Notes: generated by a model not told the origin, from the sequence alone. A DNA stretch of 64,000 bases from Pseudomonas sp. IB20 (GCF_009707325.1 NZ_CP046103.1:3765284-3829283); one strand, 5' to 3'. Counted from the stretch's first letter, positions 8,032-18,419 are shown. Numbers and translations are program-made.

Positions 8032-8371
8032 GCCGTCTGCTTACCTGATTGGCATATATCTGAAAGAGGGTTCCGAGGCTGTAGGAAGTGTGAGTAGCTA
8101 TTTGTTTCATAGGCAAAAAAACGGCTATGTCTGGCGGCTTGCGTAACGGGCGCGCAGCTGAAACACCCACGCCTTAGACGCAGTTCGTACAGGGAACTGA
8201 CAGCAAATTTATGTGCTTGTAACATTCAGAAACGTACAATCCCGCCAGCAACGCCGCGTTGCCCCTGACTCACGAAAACAGCGCCCATCCTTCTCGGTGG
8301 GGCATTCGTGCGGCAGCTAAGCTCACTCCCCACCACGCCCCTGAACCTGAACGCTGCAGGACTGACTGCCT
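8032..8371. other. Intergenic region upstream of ABC operon
   Basis: No convincing gene is seen in this 340-bp stretch. It must contain the promoter of the permease operon that starts at 8372. A TTGTAA (8217) and TACAAT (8235) pair is present but only 12 bases apart, too close for a standard sigma-70 promoter. Confidence 0.4.
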
Positions 8372-10117
8372 ATGAACAGAGTGTTCCGTCACTATTTACC
8401 GGCGTCCACGCTGCGCTTGCTGCCCAACCGCTGGGACTTGGTCGCCCTGCCCCTGGTGATCGGCTTTCTACTGTTTTTTTCCATCACCGCCCGCGAGACT
8501 TGGGCGCCTATCGCCACCTTGCAAAGTGAAGTCATTTCCCTCGACCCGGCCAACCTGCCGGAGTACGCGATGCGCACCACGTTGCGCATGCTCGCGGCGA
8601 TGGTCGCGGCGCTGATCTTTACGCTGTTGTACGGCACCCTGGCGGCCAAAAGCCGGCGCGCCGAGAAGCTGCTGGTGCCGGTGCTCGACATCCTGCAATC
8701 AGTGCCGGTGCTGGGTTACATCTCCTTTACTGTGACGTTTTTCCTGCTGCTGTTTCCCGGGCGTGTATTGGGCGCCGAGTTCGCGGCGATCTTTGCGATT
8801 TTTACCAGCCAGGCCTGGAACATGACGTTCAGCTTCTACCAGTCGCTGCGCATGCTGCCCCATGACCTGGTGGAAGTGTCGACCAACCTGCGCCTCTCCG
8901 GTTGGCAAAAGTTCTGGAAGCTCGACGTGCCGTTCGCCATGCCTGGGCTGGTGTGGAACATGATGATGAGCATGTCCGGCGGCTGGTTTTTTGTGGTCGC
9001 CTCCGAAGCCATCACCGTCGGCGACAAGACCATCACCTTGCCGGGCGTGGGTTCGTACCTGGCCCTGGCGATTGCCCAGAAAGACCTGCACGCCGTGGGG
9101 TATGTGATTCTGGCGATGGTGGTGGTGATCCTGCTGTACGACCAGTTCCTGTTTCGCCCCTTGGTGGCCTGGGCGGACAAATTCCGCATGGAAAACACCG
9201 CCTCCCAGGGCGCCGCGCCGCAGTCTTGGGTGCTGAACCTGATCCAACGCACGCGCGTGGTCCAGCGCATCCTGCGCCCGATCACGCGCGCCATCAGCCG
9301 CCTCGGCAACAAACGCTTCAGCCTCGCGGGCGGTGCACTCAAGGCGCTGCCGGCGCAAACACCGGCAACCTCGAAAGTGATCGATTGGGTGTGGGGCACA
9401 CTGATTGCGCTGATGGCCGCCTATGCGCTGTACCACATCGTGCTGTACGTCGGCACCGAGGTGACCTTCGCCGAGGTCGGCCACGTGTTTGTACTGGGCT
9501 TGATCACGCTGCTGCGGGTCACCGGGTTGATCCTGATCGCTTCGCTGATCTGGGTGCCTTTGGGTGTAATGATCGGTTTGCGCCCAAGCCTTGCGGAAAA
9601 AATCCAGCCGCTGGCGCAGTTCCTTGCCGCGTTCCCGGCGAACCTGCTGTTCCCGGTGTTCGTCATCGTGATCCTGCACTACAAGCTCAACCCCGACATC
9701 TGGCTGAGCCCGCTGATCGTGCTGGGCACCCAGTGGTACATCCTGTTCAACGTGATCGCCGGGGCCAGCGCGTTCCCGAATGACTTCAAGGAAGCCGCCG
9801 CCAACTTCCGCATTCGCGGCTGGCTGTGGTGGCGCAAGGTGATGCTGCCGGGGATCTTCCCCTACTACGTCACCGGTGCCATTACCGCCTCGGGCGGCGC
9901 GTGGAACGCCAGTATCGTTTCCGAGTACGTGTCTTGGGGCCAGGACAACGTGGTCGCCCACGGGTTGGGTGCCTACATCGCACAGACCACCGCCGCCGGC
10001 GACTTCCCCAAGATCGCCTTGGGCGTGGTGGTGATGTCGATCTTCGTGGTGGCCTTCAACCGCGCCGTGTGGCGGCCGATGTACGCCTTGGCTGAAAACA
10101 AACTTCGTCTGAATTGA
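8372..10117 (+). CDS. ABC transporter permease, two fused BPD_transp_1 domains (NitT/TauT-like)
   Basis: The protein has 581 aa with about twelve membrane segments in two homologous halves (about residues 60-260 and 370-575). Each half carries the EAA-type coupling loop; for example VEVSTNLRLSGWQKFWKLDV in the first and FKEAAANFRIRGWLWWRKVM in the second. This double permease forms the full inner-membrane channel for a nitrate/sulfonate/taurine-type importer, with the ATPase encoded directly downstream. No periplasmic binding protein is encoded nearby, so the solute is unknown. Confidence 0.9.
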   Translation: MNRVFRHYLPASTLRLLPNRWDLVALPLVIGFLLFFSITARETWAPIATLQSEVISLDPANLPEYAMRTTLRMLAAMVAALIFTLLYGTLAAKSRRAEKLLVPVLDILQSVPVLGYISFTVTFFLLLFPGRVLGAEFAAIFAIFTSQAWNMTFSFYQSLRMLPHDLVEVSTNLRLSGWQKFWKLDVPFAMPGLVWNMMMSMSGGWFFVVASEAITVGDKTITLPGVGSYLALAIAQKDLHAVGYVILAMVVVILLYDQFLFRPLVAWADKFRMENTASQGAAPQSWVLNLIQRTRVVQRILRPITRAISRLGNKRFSLAGGALKALPAQTPATSKVIDWVWGTLIALMAAYALYHIVLYVGTEVTFAEVGHVFVLGLITLLRVTGLILIASLIWVPLGVMIGLRPSLAEKIQPLAQFLAAFPANLLFPVFVIVILHYKLNPDIWLSPLIVLGTQWYILFNVIAGASAFPNDFKEAAANFRIRGWLWWRKVMLPGIFPYYVTGAITASGGAWNASIVSEYVSWGQDNVVAHGLGAYIAQTTAAGDFPKIALGVVVMSIFVVAFNRAVWRPMYALAENKLRLN

Positions 10118-10131
10118 TGGGATTCGCTGTG

Positions 10132-11451
10132 ATGAATACCTCTACCGAACACGCTGCTGATACGCCGAAAATCTACTCGCTGAAAAACGTCAACCGCGTC
10201 TTCGGCAAAGGCAAAGACGAACTGCAAGTACTCAGCGGCGTGGATTTGAGCCTGCACGAAGGCGAGATCGTCGGCATGCTCGGCCGCTCCGGCTCAGGCA
10301 AGTCCACGCTGTTGCGCATCATCGCCGGGCTGATTCAGCCGTCGTCGGGCGAAGTCCTCTATAACGGCGTGCCATTGCACGGCCCGGCCGAAGGCGTGGC
10401 CATGGTGTTCCAGACCTTTGCGCTGTTCCCCTGGCTGACCGTGCTGGAAAACGTCGAGGCCGGCCTGCAAGCCTTGCAGGTCGAACGCAAGGAAAGCCGC
10501 CGCCGCGCCCTGGCCGCCATCGACCTGATCGGCCTAGACGGCTTTGAAAACGCCTACCCGCGTGAGTTGTCCGGCGGCATGCGCCAGCGCGTGGGGTTTG
10601 CCCGCGGCCTGGTGGTGAACCCGACCTTGCTGCTGATGGACGAACCCTTCTCCGCCCTGGACGTGCTCACCGCCGAAACCCTGCGTACCGACTTGCTGGA
10701 TTTATGGAGCGGCAAACAGCTGCCGATCAAGTCCATCCTGATCGTGACCCACAACATCGAAGAAGCGGTGCTGATGTGCGACCGCATCCTGGTGTTGTCG
10801 TCCAACCCCGGCCGTGTGGTCGCCGAAATCAAAGTGCCGTTCGCGCACCCGCGCAACCGCCTGGACCCGACCTTCCGGCAAATGGTCGATGACATCTATG
10901 CGCTGATGACCGACCGGCGCAGCGCAGATGCCAAAGGCATACCCGAGTTGAAAATGGGCAGCCTGCTGCCGGAAGTGTCCACCAACCTGATGGCCGGCCT
11001 GATCGAAACCCTGGCCGCCGAGCCTTACAACGGCCACGCCGGTTTGCCGACGGTTGCCGAACGGCGCCTGCTGGAAGTGGACGACCTGTTCCCAGTGGCG
11101 GAGATGCTTGAGCATTTGGGGTTTGCCGAACTCAAGGGCGCCGACATCACCCTCACCGACGCCGGCAAGCTGTTCGCCGACTACGGCACCCAGGAACGCA
11201 AAACCCTGTTTGCCGAGCACTTGATCCGGCACGTGCCGTTGGCCGCGCGCATTCATCACGTGCTGCTGGAACGCAGCGGGCATCGGGCGCCACGGGTACG
11301 CTTCGAGCAGGAATTGGAAGACTCGATGACCGAAGCTTTTGTGGAAAAAACCCTGGAAAGCGTGGTGGCGTGGGGGCGGTATGCGGAGATTTTTTCGTAT
11401 GACGACCACACCGAGACATTTAGCCTGGATGATGTGGAAGGCAGTATGTAA
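10132..11451 (+). CDS. ABC transporter ATP-binding protein with AAA-associated C-terminal domain
   Basis: The chain has about 439 aa. It shows Walker A GRSGSGKST, signature LSGGMRQR, Walker B LLLMDEPFSALD and the H-loop VTHN. After residue 290 an extra domain (about 150 aa, from MGSLLPEVSTNLMAGLIETL) matches the AAA-associated C-terminal region found in some nitrate/sulfonate-type ATPases. The stop of the permease overlaps ATG 10117. ATG 10132, with a GGGA 9 bases upstream, is my choice, and the earlier start adds five residues. It powers the double permease. Confidence 0.88.
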   Translation: MNTSTEHAADTPKIYSLKNVNRVFGKGKDELQVLSGVDLSLHEGEIVGMLGRSGSGKSTLLRIIAGLIQPSSGEVLYNGVPLHGPAEGVAMVFQTFALFPWLTVLENVEAGLQALQVERKESRRRALAAIDLIGLDGFENAYPRELSGGMRQRVGFARGLVVNPTLLLMDEPFSALDVLTAETLRTDLLDLWSGKQLPIKSILIVTHNIEEAVLMCDRILVLSSNPGRVVAEIKVPFAHPRNRLDPTFRQMVDDIYALMTDRRSADAKGIPELKMGSLLPEVSTNLMAGLIETLAAEPYNGHAGLPTVAERRLLEVDDLFPVAEMLEHLGFAELKGADITLTDAGKLFADYGTQERKTLFAEHLIRHVPLAARIHHVLLERSGHRAPRVRFEQELEDSMTEAFVEKTLESVVAWGRYAEIFSYDDHTETFSLDDVEGSM

Positions 11452-11477
11452 TTACCTGAGGCCACCACCCATCCAAA

Positions 11478-11557
11478 GGTGGGAACAGGCTTGTGTGGCT
11501 TGCGCACTTCAGAATTGCCTGACACTCCGCTTTCGCGAGCAAGCCCGCTCCCACATT
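11478..11557. repeat. REP-type inverted repeat pair
   Basis: A diverged gtgggaacaggcttg arm is followed about 40 bases later by gcgagcaagcccgctcccac. It sits between the convergent ends of the ABC operon and prpD, a typical place for these repeats, where they can act as terminators or mRNA stabilisers. Confidence 0.65.
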
Positions 11558-11573
11558 AGTTTTGTAGTGCCTT

Positions 11574-13058
11574 CTAAATAACGAACAGATCTACAAACCG
11601 GTTAACCGGCGTGGCCTCAAGCCGCGCCTGATCCTTGCACAACGCAAAAATCTCCCCACTGCGCTGCGCGGTAAACCGCGTGGCCAGGTTGGCCTTGAAC
11701 TTGTCTTCCAGCAACGGAATGCCGTCCACCCGACGCCGACGATGCCCAATCGGGTACTCCACCGCGACCTGCTCGGTGTGAGTGCCATCCTTGAAAAACA
11801 CCTGCACCGCGTTGGCGATAGAGCGCTTGTCCGCCTCCAGATATTCGCGGCTGTAGCGCGGGTCTTCGACGATGACCATCTTGTCGCGCAACTCATCAAT
11901 GATCGGATACGCGGCGTGGAATTCATCCTCGTACTGCTCGGCCACCAGATTGCCAAAGGCCAGCGGTACGGCGGTCATGTATTGCAGGCAGTGGTCGCGG
12001 TCGGCGGCGTTGGCCAGTGGCCCGACCTTTGAAATGATGCGAATCGCCGACTCGTGGGTGGTGATCTCGATGCGTTCGATGTCAGCCAGGCGATCTTTGA
12101 CCTGTGGGTGCAACGTCACCGCCGCTTCGCAGGCGGTTTGTGCATGGAACTCGGCGGGAAAGCTGATCTTGAACAGCACGTTTTCCATCACGTAGGTGCC
12201 GTAGGGCTGGGACAGGCTGAACGCGCGTTTGTCTTCAGGCTTGAGCGCCAGGTCCTTGTTGGTGTGGCTGAACAGCACGTCGTAGAAACCCCACTGCGGC
12301 GCGCTCAACACACCAGGAATGCCCATCTCGCCGCGCAGGGCGATATCCGCGAGGCGCACGCCACGGCTGGATGCATCGCCTGCCGCCCAGGATTTGCGCG
12401 AGCCGGCGTTCGGCGCATGCCGATAAGTACGCAGTGCCTGGCCATCGACAAACGCGTGGGACAACGCAGCCAGCAACTGCTCGCGGTTGGCGCCCATCAG
12501 CTTGGCCGTGACCGCCGTGGAGGCGACTTTCACCAGCAGCACATGGTCAAGGCCGACGCGGTTGAAGGCGTTTTCCAGGGCAATCACACCTTGGATTTCG
12601 TGGGCCATGATCATCGCTTCCAGCACCGCGCGCACGGTCAGCGGTGCGTCGCCATTGGCCACACGCTTTTGCGAAAGATGATCAGCCACGGCGAGGATGC
12701 CACCGAGGTTATCCGAAGGGTGACCCCATTCGGCGGCGAGCCAGGTGTCGTTGTAGTCGAGCCAACGCACAATGCAGCCGATGTCCCACGCGGCTTTGAC
12801 CGGGTCCAGGCGGAACGAGGTGCCGGGCACGCGCGCGCCGAACGGGACGACGGTGCCCTCGACGATCGGCCCCAGGTGCTTGGTGCACTCCGGGAAACGC
12901 AGGGCCAGCAGGCCACAGCCGAGGGTGTCCATCAGGCAGTTGCGGGCAGTGTCCAAGGCGTCCCGGGACTCGATGCGGTAATTGAGGACGTAATCGGCGA
13001 TGTCCTGCAGGACCTGGTCGTAGTCGGGGCGGTTGTTCTGGTCGACGTTGGCGCTCAT
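11574..13058 (-). CDS. prpD: 2-methylcitrate dehydratase (MmgE/PrpD family)
   Basis: The protein has 494 aa, the normal PrpD length. It carries the family segments [20 protein letters not shown] and [15 protein letters not shown]. It dehydrates 2-methylcitrate to 2-methyl-cis-aconitate in propionate breakdown. AcnD does the same reaction with iron-sulfur chemistry, so the two overlap functionally. The start at 13058 has GGAG eight bases upstream, and the longer open frame beyond it has no support. It is the last gene of the prp operon, separated from prpF by a 213-bp interval that contains a REP pair. Confidence 0.95.
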   Translation of the reverse strand: MSANVDQNNRPDYDQVLQDIADYVLNYRIESRDALDTARNCLMDTLGCGLLALRFPECTKHLGPIVEGTVVPFGARVPGTSFRLDPVKAAWDIGCIVRWLDYNDTWLAAEWGHPSDNLGGILAVADHLSQKRVANGDAPLTVRAVLEAMIMAHEIQGVIALENAFNRVGLDHVLLVKVASTAVTAKLMGANREQLLAALSHAFVDGQALRTYRHAPNAGSRKSWAAGDASSRGVRLADIALRGEMGIPGVLSAPQWGFYDVLFSHTNKDLALKPEDKRAFSLSQPYGTYVMENVLFKISFPAEFHAQTACEAAVTLHPQVKDRLADIERIEITTHESAIRIISKVGPLANAADRDHCLQYMTAVPLAFGNLVAEQYEDEFHAAYPIIDELRDKMVIVEDPRYSREYLEADKRSIANAVQVFFKDGTHTEQVAVEYPIGHRRRRVDGIPLLEDKFKANLATRFTAQRSGEIFALCKDQARLEATPVNRFVDLFVI

Positions 13059-13164
13059 GGCAGTTCTCCAAACAGTTAGGGGTTGTTCCATCCTCAGGGT
13101 CAGGGTTGATCGTGGTGTGGCAGGTCTGATTGCCTGCCTTGGTCGTGCGGATACCACCATTGCG

Positions 13165-13255
13165 TGTGGGAGCGGGCTTGCCCGCGATGGCGATCTGTCA
13201 GTCGCACATAAGGTGACTGGTCCACCGCATTCGCGGGCAAGCCCGCTCCCACATG
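13165..13255. repeat. REP-type inverted repeat pair inside prp operon
   Basis: tgtgggagcgggcttgccc (13165 onward) is matched by its reverse complement gggcaagcccgctcccaca (to about 13253). It lies between prpF and prpD, so it may lower or stabilise distal prpD mRNA. Confidence 0.85.
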
Positions 13256-13271
13256 GGGTCGGTGCAAGCTG

Positions 13272-14462
13272 TTAGAAGGCGTCGCCTGGGACGCGGACGA
13301 AGCCTTCCATAAGGACTCGCGCGCTGCGGCTCATGATGGCTTTTTTAACGACCCATTCACCGTTCACTTGAGTCGCTTCAGCACCGACACGCAAGGTGCC
13401 CGACGGATGCCCGAAGCGCACCGCATTGCGCTCAACACCACCGGCGGCGAGGTTCACCAAGGTGCCGGATATCGCCGCCGCTGTGCCAATCGCCACCGCC
13501 GCCGTGCCCATCATGGCGTGGTGCAACTTGCCCATGGACAGCGCGCGCACCAGCAAATCCACATCACCGGCCTTGATCGCCTTGCCACTGGACGCCACGT
13601 AATCGGCAGGTTTGGCCACAAACGCGACCTTCGGCGTGTGCTGACGCTGGGCGGCTTCGTCGAGGTGCTTGATCAGGCCCATGCGCAATGCGCCATAGGC
13701 CCGCACAGTCTCGAACATCGCCAGGGCTTTGGGGTCGCTGTTGATTGCGCCTTGCAGCTCGGTGCCGGTGTAGCCGAGGTCTTCAGCGTTGATGAAAATC
13801 GTCGGAATGCCGGCGTTGATCAGCGTCGCCTTGAAGGTGCCGACACCGGGCACTTCAAGGTCATCGACCAGGTTGCCAGTGGGAAACATCGAGCCACCGC
13901 CGCCCTCTTCTTCCGCCGCCGGGTCCATGAACTCCAGCTGCACTTCGGCGGCGGGAAAGGTCACGCCGTCGAGTTCGAAGTCGCCGGTTTCCTGCACCGT
14001 GCCGTCGGTGATCGGCACGTGAGCAATGATGGTCTTGCCGATATTCGCCTGCCAGACCCGCACCACGGCCACGCCGTTGCGGGGCACTCGGGCCGGGTCG
14101 ACCAGGCCGGCGCTGATGGCGAACGACCCCACCGCTGCCGACAGGTTGCCGCAGTTGCCGCTCCAGTCGACAAAAGGCTTGTCGATCGAGACCTGGCCAA
14201 ACAGGTAGTCCACGTCATGATCGGCGCGGGTGCTCTTGGCCAGGATCACGGTTTTGCTGGTGCTCGAAGTGGCGCCGCCCATGCCGTCGATTTGCTTGTC
14301 GTAGGGGTCGGGGCTGCCAATCACCCGCAACAGCAAGGCATCGCGCGCGGCACCCGGCACCTGCGCGGCAGCGGGCAGGTCCTTGAGGCTGAAAAACACG
14401 CCCTTGCTGGTGCCGCCACGCATGTAGGTGGCGGGGATCTTAATTTGCGCTGCATGTGCCAT
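13272..14462 (-). CDS. prpF: 2-methylaconitate cis-trans isomerase
   Basis: The protein has 396 aa. It begins MAHAAQIKIPATYMRGGTSK, the hallmark N-terminus of PrpF. GNCGNLSAAVGSF contains the catalytic cysteine region of this diaminopimelate-epimerase fold. It isomerises the trans-2-methylaconitate made by AcnD, which is why it always accompanies acnD. The start at 14462 has GAGG upstream and lies ten bases after the acnD stop. Confidence 0.95.
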   Translation of the reverse strand: MAHAAQIKIPATYMRGGTSKGVFFSLKDLPAAAQVPGAARDALLLRVIGSPDPYDKQIDGMGGATSSTSKTVILAKSTRADHDVDYLFGQVSIDKPFVDWSGNCGNLSAAVGSFAISAGLVDPARVPRNGVAVVRVWQANIGKTIIAHVPITDGTVQETGDFELDGVTFPAAEVQLEFMDPAAEEEGGGGSMFPTGNLVDDLEVPGVGTFKATLINAGIPTIFINAEDLGYTGTELQGAINSDPKALAMFETVRAYGALRMGLIKHLDEAAQRQHTPKVAFVAKPADYVASSGKAIKAGDVDLLVRALSMGKLHHAMMGTAAVAIGTAAAISGTLVNLAAGGVERNAVRFGHPSGTLRVGAEATQVNGEWVVKKAIMSRSARVLMEGFVRVPGDAF

Positions 14463-14472
14463 GGTTAACCTC

Positions 14473-17067
14473 TCAGGCGGTCGCCGCCGATTCCAGGAAG
14501 TCCTGGGCAAAACGTTGCAACACGCCGCCCGCCTCGTAGATCGACACTTCTTCGGCGGTGTCCAGGCGGCACGTCACCGGCACCTCGACACGTTCGCCAT
14601 TCTTGCGGTTGATCACCAAGGTCAGCTGCGCATGCGGGGTGCGTTGGCCGACCACGTCATAGGTTTCGCTGCCATCGATGTTCAGTGTGTGACGGTCGGT
14701 ACCCGGCAGGAACTCCAGCGGCAACACGCCCATGCCCACCAGGTTGGTGCGGTGAATACGCTCAAAACCTTCGGCGGCAATCGCCTCCACACCGGCCAGG
14801 CGTACGCCCTTGGCCGCCCAGTCGCGGGACGAACCCTGGCCGTAGTCGGCGCCGGCAATGATGATCAGCGGCTGCTTGCGCTCCATGTAGGTTTCGATGG
14901 CTTCCCACATGCGCGTGACCTGGCCTTCCGGCTCGATACGCGCCAGGGAACCCTGCTTGACCTTGCCGTTTTCCTGGACCATTTCGTTGAACAGTTTCGG
15001 GTTGGCAAAGGTCGCGCGCTGCGCGGTCAAGTGGTCGCCACGGTGGGTCGCATAGGAGTTAAAGTCGACCTCCGGCAGGCCCATTTTCGCCAGGTATTCA
15101 CCGGCAGCGCTGCCCGGCATGATCGCGTTGGACGGCGACAGGTGGTCGGTGGTGATGTTGTCCGGCAGCACCGCCAGCGGGCGCATGCCCTTGAGCGGGC
15201 GCGCACCGGCCAACGCGCCTTCCCAGTACGGCGGGCGGCGGATGTAGGTGCTTTGCGGGCGCCAGTCGTACAGTGGCGCGACTTTGGGGCCGGTGTCTTC
15301 GTGGATCGCGAACATCGGGATGTAGACCGCGCGGAACTGCTCCGGCTTGACCGAGGCCTTGACCACCGCGTCGATCTCTTCGTCGCTCGGCCAGATATCT
15401 TGCAGGCGGATTTCCTTGCCGTTGGCGTCGAGGCCAAGCACGTCTTTTTCGATGTCGAAACGGATGGTGCCGGCAATCGCGTAGGCCACCACCAATGGCG
15501 GCGAAGCGAGGAACGCTTGCTTGGCGTACGGGTGAATGCGTCCGTCGAAGTTGCGGTTACCCGACAACACGGCGGTGGCGTACAGGTCGCGGTCGATGAT
15601 TTCTTGTTGGATCACCGGGTCGAGTGCGCCGGACATGCCGTTGCAGGTGGTGCAGGCGAATGCCACGACACCAAAACCCAGCTGCTCCAACTCGTGGGTC
15701 AAGCCCGCTTCGTCGAGGTACATCGCCACGGTTTTCGAACCCGGTGCCAGCGAGGATTTGACCCACGGCTTGCGCGTCAGCCCAAGCTTGTTGGCGTTAC
15801 GCGCCAGCAGGCCGGCAGCGATCACGTTGCGCGGGTTACTGGTGTTGGTGCAGCTGGTGATGGCGGCAATGATCACCGCGCCGTCGGGCATTTGCCCCGG
15901 CACTTCGTCCCACTGGCCGCTGATGCCCTTGGCCGCCAGGTCGCTGGTGGCGACGCGGGCGTGCGGGTTGCTCGGCCCCGCCATGTTGCGCACGACGCTG
16001 GACAGGTCGAAGGTCAGGCCACGCTCGTACTGCGCGCCCTTGAGGTCATCCGCCCACAGGCCGGTGTGACGCGCGTATTGCTCCACCAGGGTGACTTGTT
16101 CGTCTTCGCGGCCAGTGAGTTTCAGGTAGGCGATAGTCTGCGGGTCGATGTAGAACATCGCCGCCGTGGCGCCGTATTCCGGGGCCATGTTGGAGATGGT
16201 CGCGCGGTCGCCCAGGGTCAGTTTGGAGGCGCCTTCGCCGAAGAACTCCAGCCACGCGCCGACCACTTTTTGTTTACGCAGGAACTCGGTCAGCGCCAGC
16301 ACCATGTCGGTGGCGGTGATGCCGGGCAACAGCTTGCCGGTGAGCTCCACGCCGATGATTTCCGGCAGGCGCATCCACGAGGCACGGCCGAGCATCACGC
16401 TCTCAGCTTCGAGGCCGCCGACGCCGATGGCGATCACGCCCAGGGCGTCTACGTGCGGCGTGTGGCTGTCGGTGCCGACGCAAGTATCAGGGAAGGCCAC
16501 GCCATCGCGCACCTGGATCACCGGGGACATTTTCTCCAGGTTGATCTGGTGCATGATGCCGTTGCCCGGTGGGATCACGTCGACGTTCTTGAAGGCCTTT
16601 TTGGTCCACTCGATAAAGTGGAAACGGTCTTCGTTGCGACGGTCTTCGATGGCGCGGTTTTTCTCGAACGCGTCGGGGTCAAAACCACCGGCTTCGACGG
16701 CCAGGGAGTGGTCGACGATCAGTTGGGTCGGCACCACCGGGTTGACCTGGGCCGGGTCACCGCCTTGCAGGGCGATGGCATCACGCAGGCCGGCGAGGTC
16801 GACCAATGCGGTCTGGCCGAGGATGTCGTGGCACACCACGCGCGCCGGAAACCATGGGAAGTCGAGGTCGCGCTTGCGGTCGATCAGTTGGCTCAGGGAC
16901 GCATTGAGCGTGGCCGGGTCGCAGCGGCGCACCAGGTTCTCCGCGAGTACGCGTGAGGTGTAAGGCAAGGTGGCGTAGGCGCCTGGGGTGATTGCATCGA
17001 CAGCCGCACGGGCGTCGAAGAAATCCAGGCGGCTGCCGGGGAGCGATTTGCGAAATTCAGTGTTCAT
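14473..17067 (-). CDS. acnD: Fe/S-dependent 2-methylisocitrate/2-methylcitrate dehydratase
   Basis: The protein has 864 aa of aconitase family. The cluster ligands lie in ITSCTNTSNPRN and FACTTCNGMSG, and the swivel domain with YGQGSSRDWAAKG is near the C-terminus. It dehydrates 2-methylcitrate in the prpF-dependent variant of the methylcitrate cycle. It is distinct from housekeeping acnA by its context between prpC and prpF. The start MNTEFRKSLPGS at 17067 is typical. Confidence 0.96.
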   Translation of the reverse strand: MNTEFRKSLPGSRLDFFDARAAVDAITPGAYATLPYTSRVLAENLVRRCDPATLNASLSQLIDRKRDLDFPWFPARVVCHDILGQTALVDLAGLRDAIALQGGDPAQVNPVVPTQLIVDHSLAVEAGGFDPDAFEKNRAIEDRRNEDRFHFIEWTKKAFKNVDVIPPGNGIMHQINLEKMSPVIQVRDGVAFPDTCVGTDSHTPHVDALGVIAIGVGGLEAESVMLGRASWMRLPEIIGVELTGKLLPGITATDMVLALTEFLRKQKVVGAWLEFFGEGASKLTLGDRATISNMAPEYGATAAMFYIDPQTIAYLKLTGREDEQVTLVEQYARHTGLWADDLKGAQYERGLTFDLSSVVRNMAGPSNPHARVATSDLAAKGISGQWDEVPGQMPDGAVIIAAITSCTNTSNPRNVIAAGLLARNANKLGLTRKPWVKSSLAPGSKTVAMYLDEAGLTHELEQLGFGVVAFACTTCNGMSGALDPVIQQEIIDRDLYATAVLSGNRNFDGRIHPYAKQAFLASPPLVVAYAIAGTIRFDIEKDVLGLDANGKEIRLQDIWPSDEEIDAVVKASVKPEQFRAVYIPMFAIHEDTGPKVAPLYDWRPQSTYIRRPPYWEGALAGARPLKGMRPLAVLPDNITTDHLSPSNAIMPGSAAGEYLAKMGLPEVDFNSYATHRGDHLTAQRATFANPKLFNEMVQENGKVKQGSLARIEPEGQVTRMWEAIETYMERKQPLIIIAGADYGQGSSRDWAAKGVRLAGVEAIAAEGFERIHRTNLVGMGVLPLEFLPGTDRHTLNIDGSETYDVVGQRTPHAQLTLVINRKNGERVEVPVTCRLDTAEEVSIYEAGGVLQRFAQDFLESAATA

Positions 17068-17126
17068 CGTCAGGACTCGGTCACGGTAGGTTCACAGGGT
17101 GGACTGTCGACACTGGCCTGGCTTTC

Positions 17127-17214
17127 TGTGGGAGCTGGCTTGCCTGCGATGGCATCACTGCGGTGTGACAGGTACACCTGGGTGATTCGATCGCAGGCAA
17201 GCCAGCTCCCACAG
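17127..17214. repeat. REP-type inverted repeat pair inside prp operon
   Basis: tgtgggagctggcttgcctg at 17127 faces its reverse complement caggcaagccagctcccaca ending about 17213. It occupies the prpC-acnD interval, the second REP pair within this operon. Confidence 0.87.
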
Positions 17215-17250
17215 AACAGCACATTTGCCAAAGTGCTCAGCTCATCCCAT

Positions 17251-18378
17251 TCAGCGACGTTCGATTGGCACGAACTTGCGCTGCTCTACGCCGATGTACT
17301 CGGCGCTTGGACGGATGATGCGGTTGTTGGCGCGCTGTTCGAACACATGCGCGGCCCAGCCAGTGAGGCGCGAACACACGAAGATCGGTGTGAACAGCTT
17401 GGTCGGGATGCCCATGAAGTGGTACGCCGAGGCATGGTAGAAGTCAGCGTTGGGGAACAGTTTCTTCTGCTCCCACAGGGTCTTGTCGATGGCTTCCGAG
17501 ACCGGGAACAGCACCGTGTCGCCCACTTCGTCAGCGAGCTTTTTCGACCAGCCCTTGATCACTTCATTACGCGGGTCGTTGTCTTTGTAGATCGCATGGC
17601 CGAAGCCCATGATCTTGTCTTTGCGCGCCAGCATGCCGAGGGTGCCTTCGACGGCTTCTTCAGCCGAGCCGAAACGCTCGATCATTTCCATCGCCGCCTC
17701 GTTGGCGCCGCCGTGCAGCGGGCCGCGCAGCGAGCCGATGGCGGCGGTGACGCAGGAATACAGGTCGGACAGGGTCGAGGCACACACGCGAGCGGTAAAG
17801 GTCGATGCGTTGAATTCGTGCTCGGCATAGAGAATCAGCGACACGTTCATGACCTTCTCGTGCAGCTCGCTCGGCTTCTTGCCATGCAGCAGGTGCAGGA
17901 AGTGGCCGCCGATGCTCGGCTCGTCGGTCACGCAGTCGATGCGCTGGCCGTCGTGGCTGAAGCGGTACCAGTAGCACATGATCGCCGGGAAGGCGGCGAG
18001 CAGGCGGTCGGTGACATCACGTTGCACGCTGAAGTCTTTCTCGGGCTCGATATTGCCCAAGAACGAACAACCGGTGCGCATTACGTCCATCGGGTGGGCG
18101 TCGGCAGGGATGCGTTCCAGCACTTCTTTCAGCGCCTGGGGCAGGTCGCGCAGTTTGCTCAGCTTGTTGCTGTAGGCGGCCAGTTCGGCTTTGGTCGGCA
18201 GCTCGCCGTAGAGCAGCAGGTAGGCGACTTCTTCAAATTGCGCATCGGCGGCGAGTTCGCGCACATCATAACCACGATAGGTCAGGCCGGCACCGGCCTG
18301 GCCCACGGTCGACAGTGCGGTCTGCCCGGCCACCTGGCCACGCAGGCCGGCACCACTCAATACTTTTGCTTCAGCCAT
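17251..18378 (-). CDS. prpC: 2-methylcitrate synthase
   Basis: The protein has 375 aa of citrate-synthase fold. The catalytic regions are LHGGANEAAMEM and MGFGHAIYKDNDPR, with an arginine-rich C-terminus. The short length (375 aa) and the prp context separate it from housekeeping GltA. It condenses propionyl-CoA with oxaloacetate. It lies between prpB and acnD, and the start at 18378 has GGAGAA upstream. Confidence 0.95.
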   Translation of the reverse strand: MAEAKVLSGAGLRGQVAGQTALSTVGQAGAGLTYRGYDVRELAADAQFEEVAYLLLYGELPTKAELAAYSNKLSKLRDLPQALKEVLERIPADAHPMDVMRTGCSFLGNIEPEKDFSVQRDVTDRLLAAFPAIMCYWYRFSHDGQRIDCVTDEPSIGGHFLHLLHGKKPSELHEKVMNVSLILYAEHEFNASTFTARVCASTLSDLYSCVTAAIGSLRGPLHGGANEAAMEMIERFGSAEEAVEGTLGMLARKDKIMGFGHAIYKDNDPRNEVIKGWSKKLADEVGDTVLFPVSEAIDKTLWEQKKLFPNADFYHASAYHFMGIPTKLFTPIFVCSRLTGWAAHVFEQRANNRIIRPSAEYIGVEQRKFVPIERR

Positions 18379-18419
18379 GGTTCTTCTCCAATTTTGTAGT
18401 TATTCAGGGAAGCCGTTCT

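Noticed and set aside
7845..8225. Minus-strand frame of 126 codons upstream of the ABC operon
   Set aside because: It is Arg/Ser-rich with no domain and overlaps the better coiled-coil ORF in another frame.
13368..14468. Open frame opposite prpF
   Set aside because: Same reason: an antisense shadow of a recognised gene with no start signal.
14428..16956. Open frame of 842 codons on the plus strand opposite acnD
   Set aside because: It is the antisense of acnD. High GC makes long antisense frames common, and the translation is low in hydrophobic patterning and rich in His/Arg/Val without domains.
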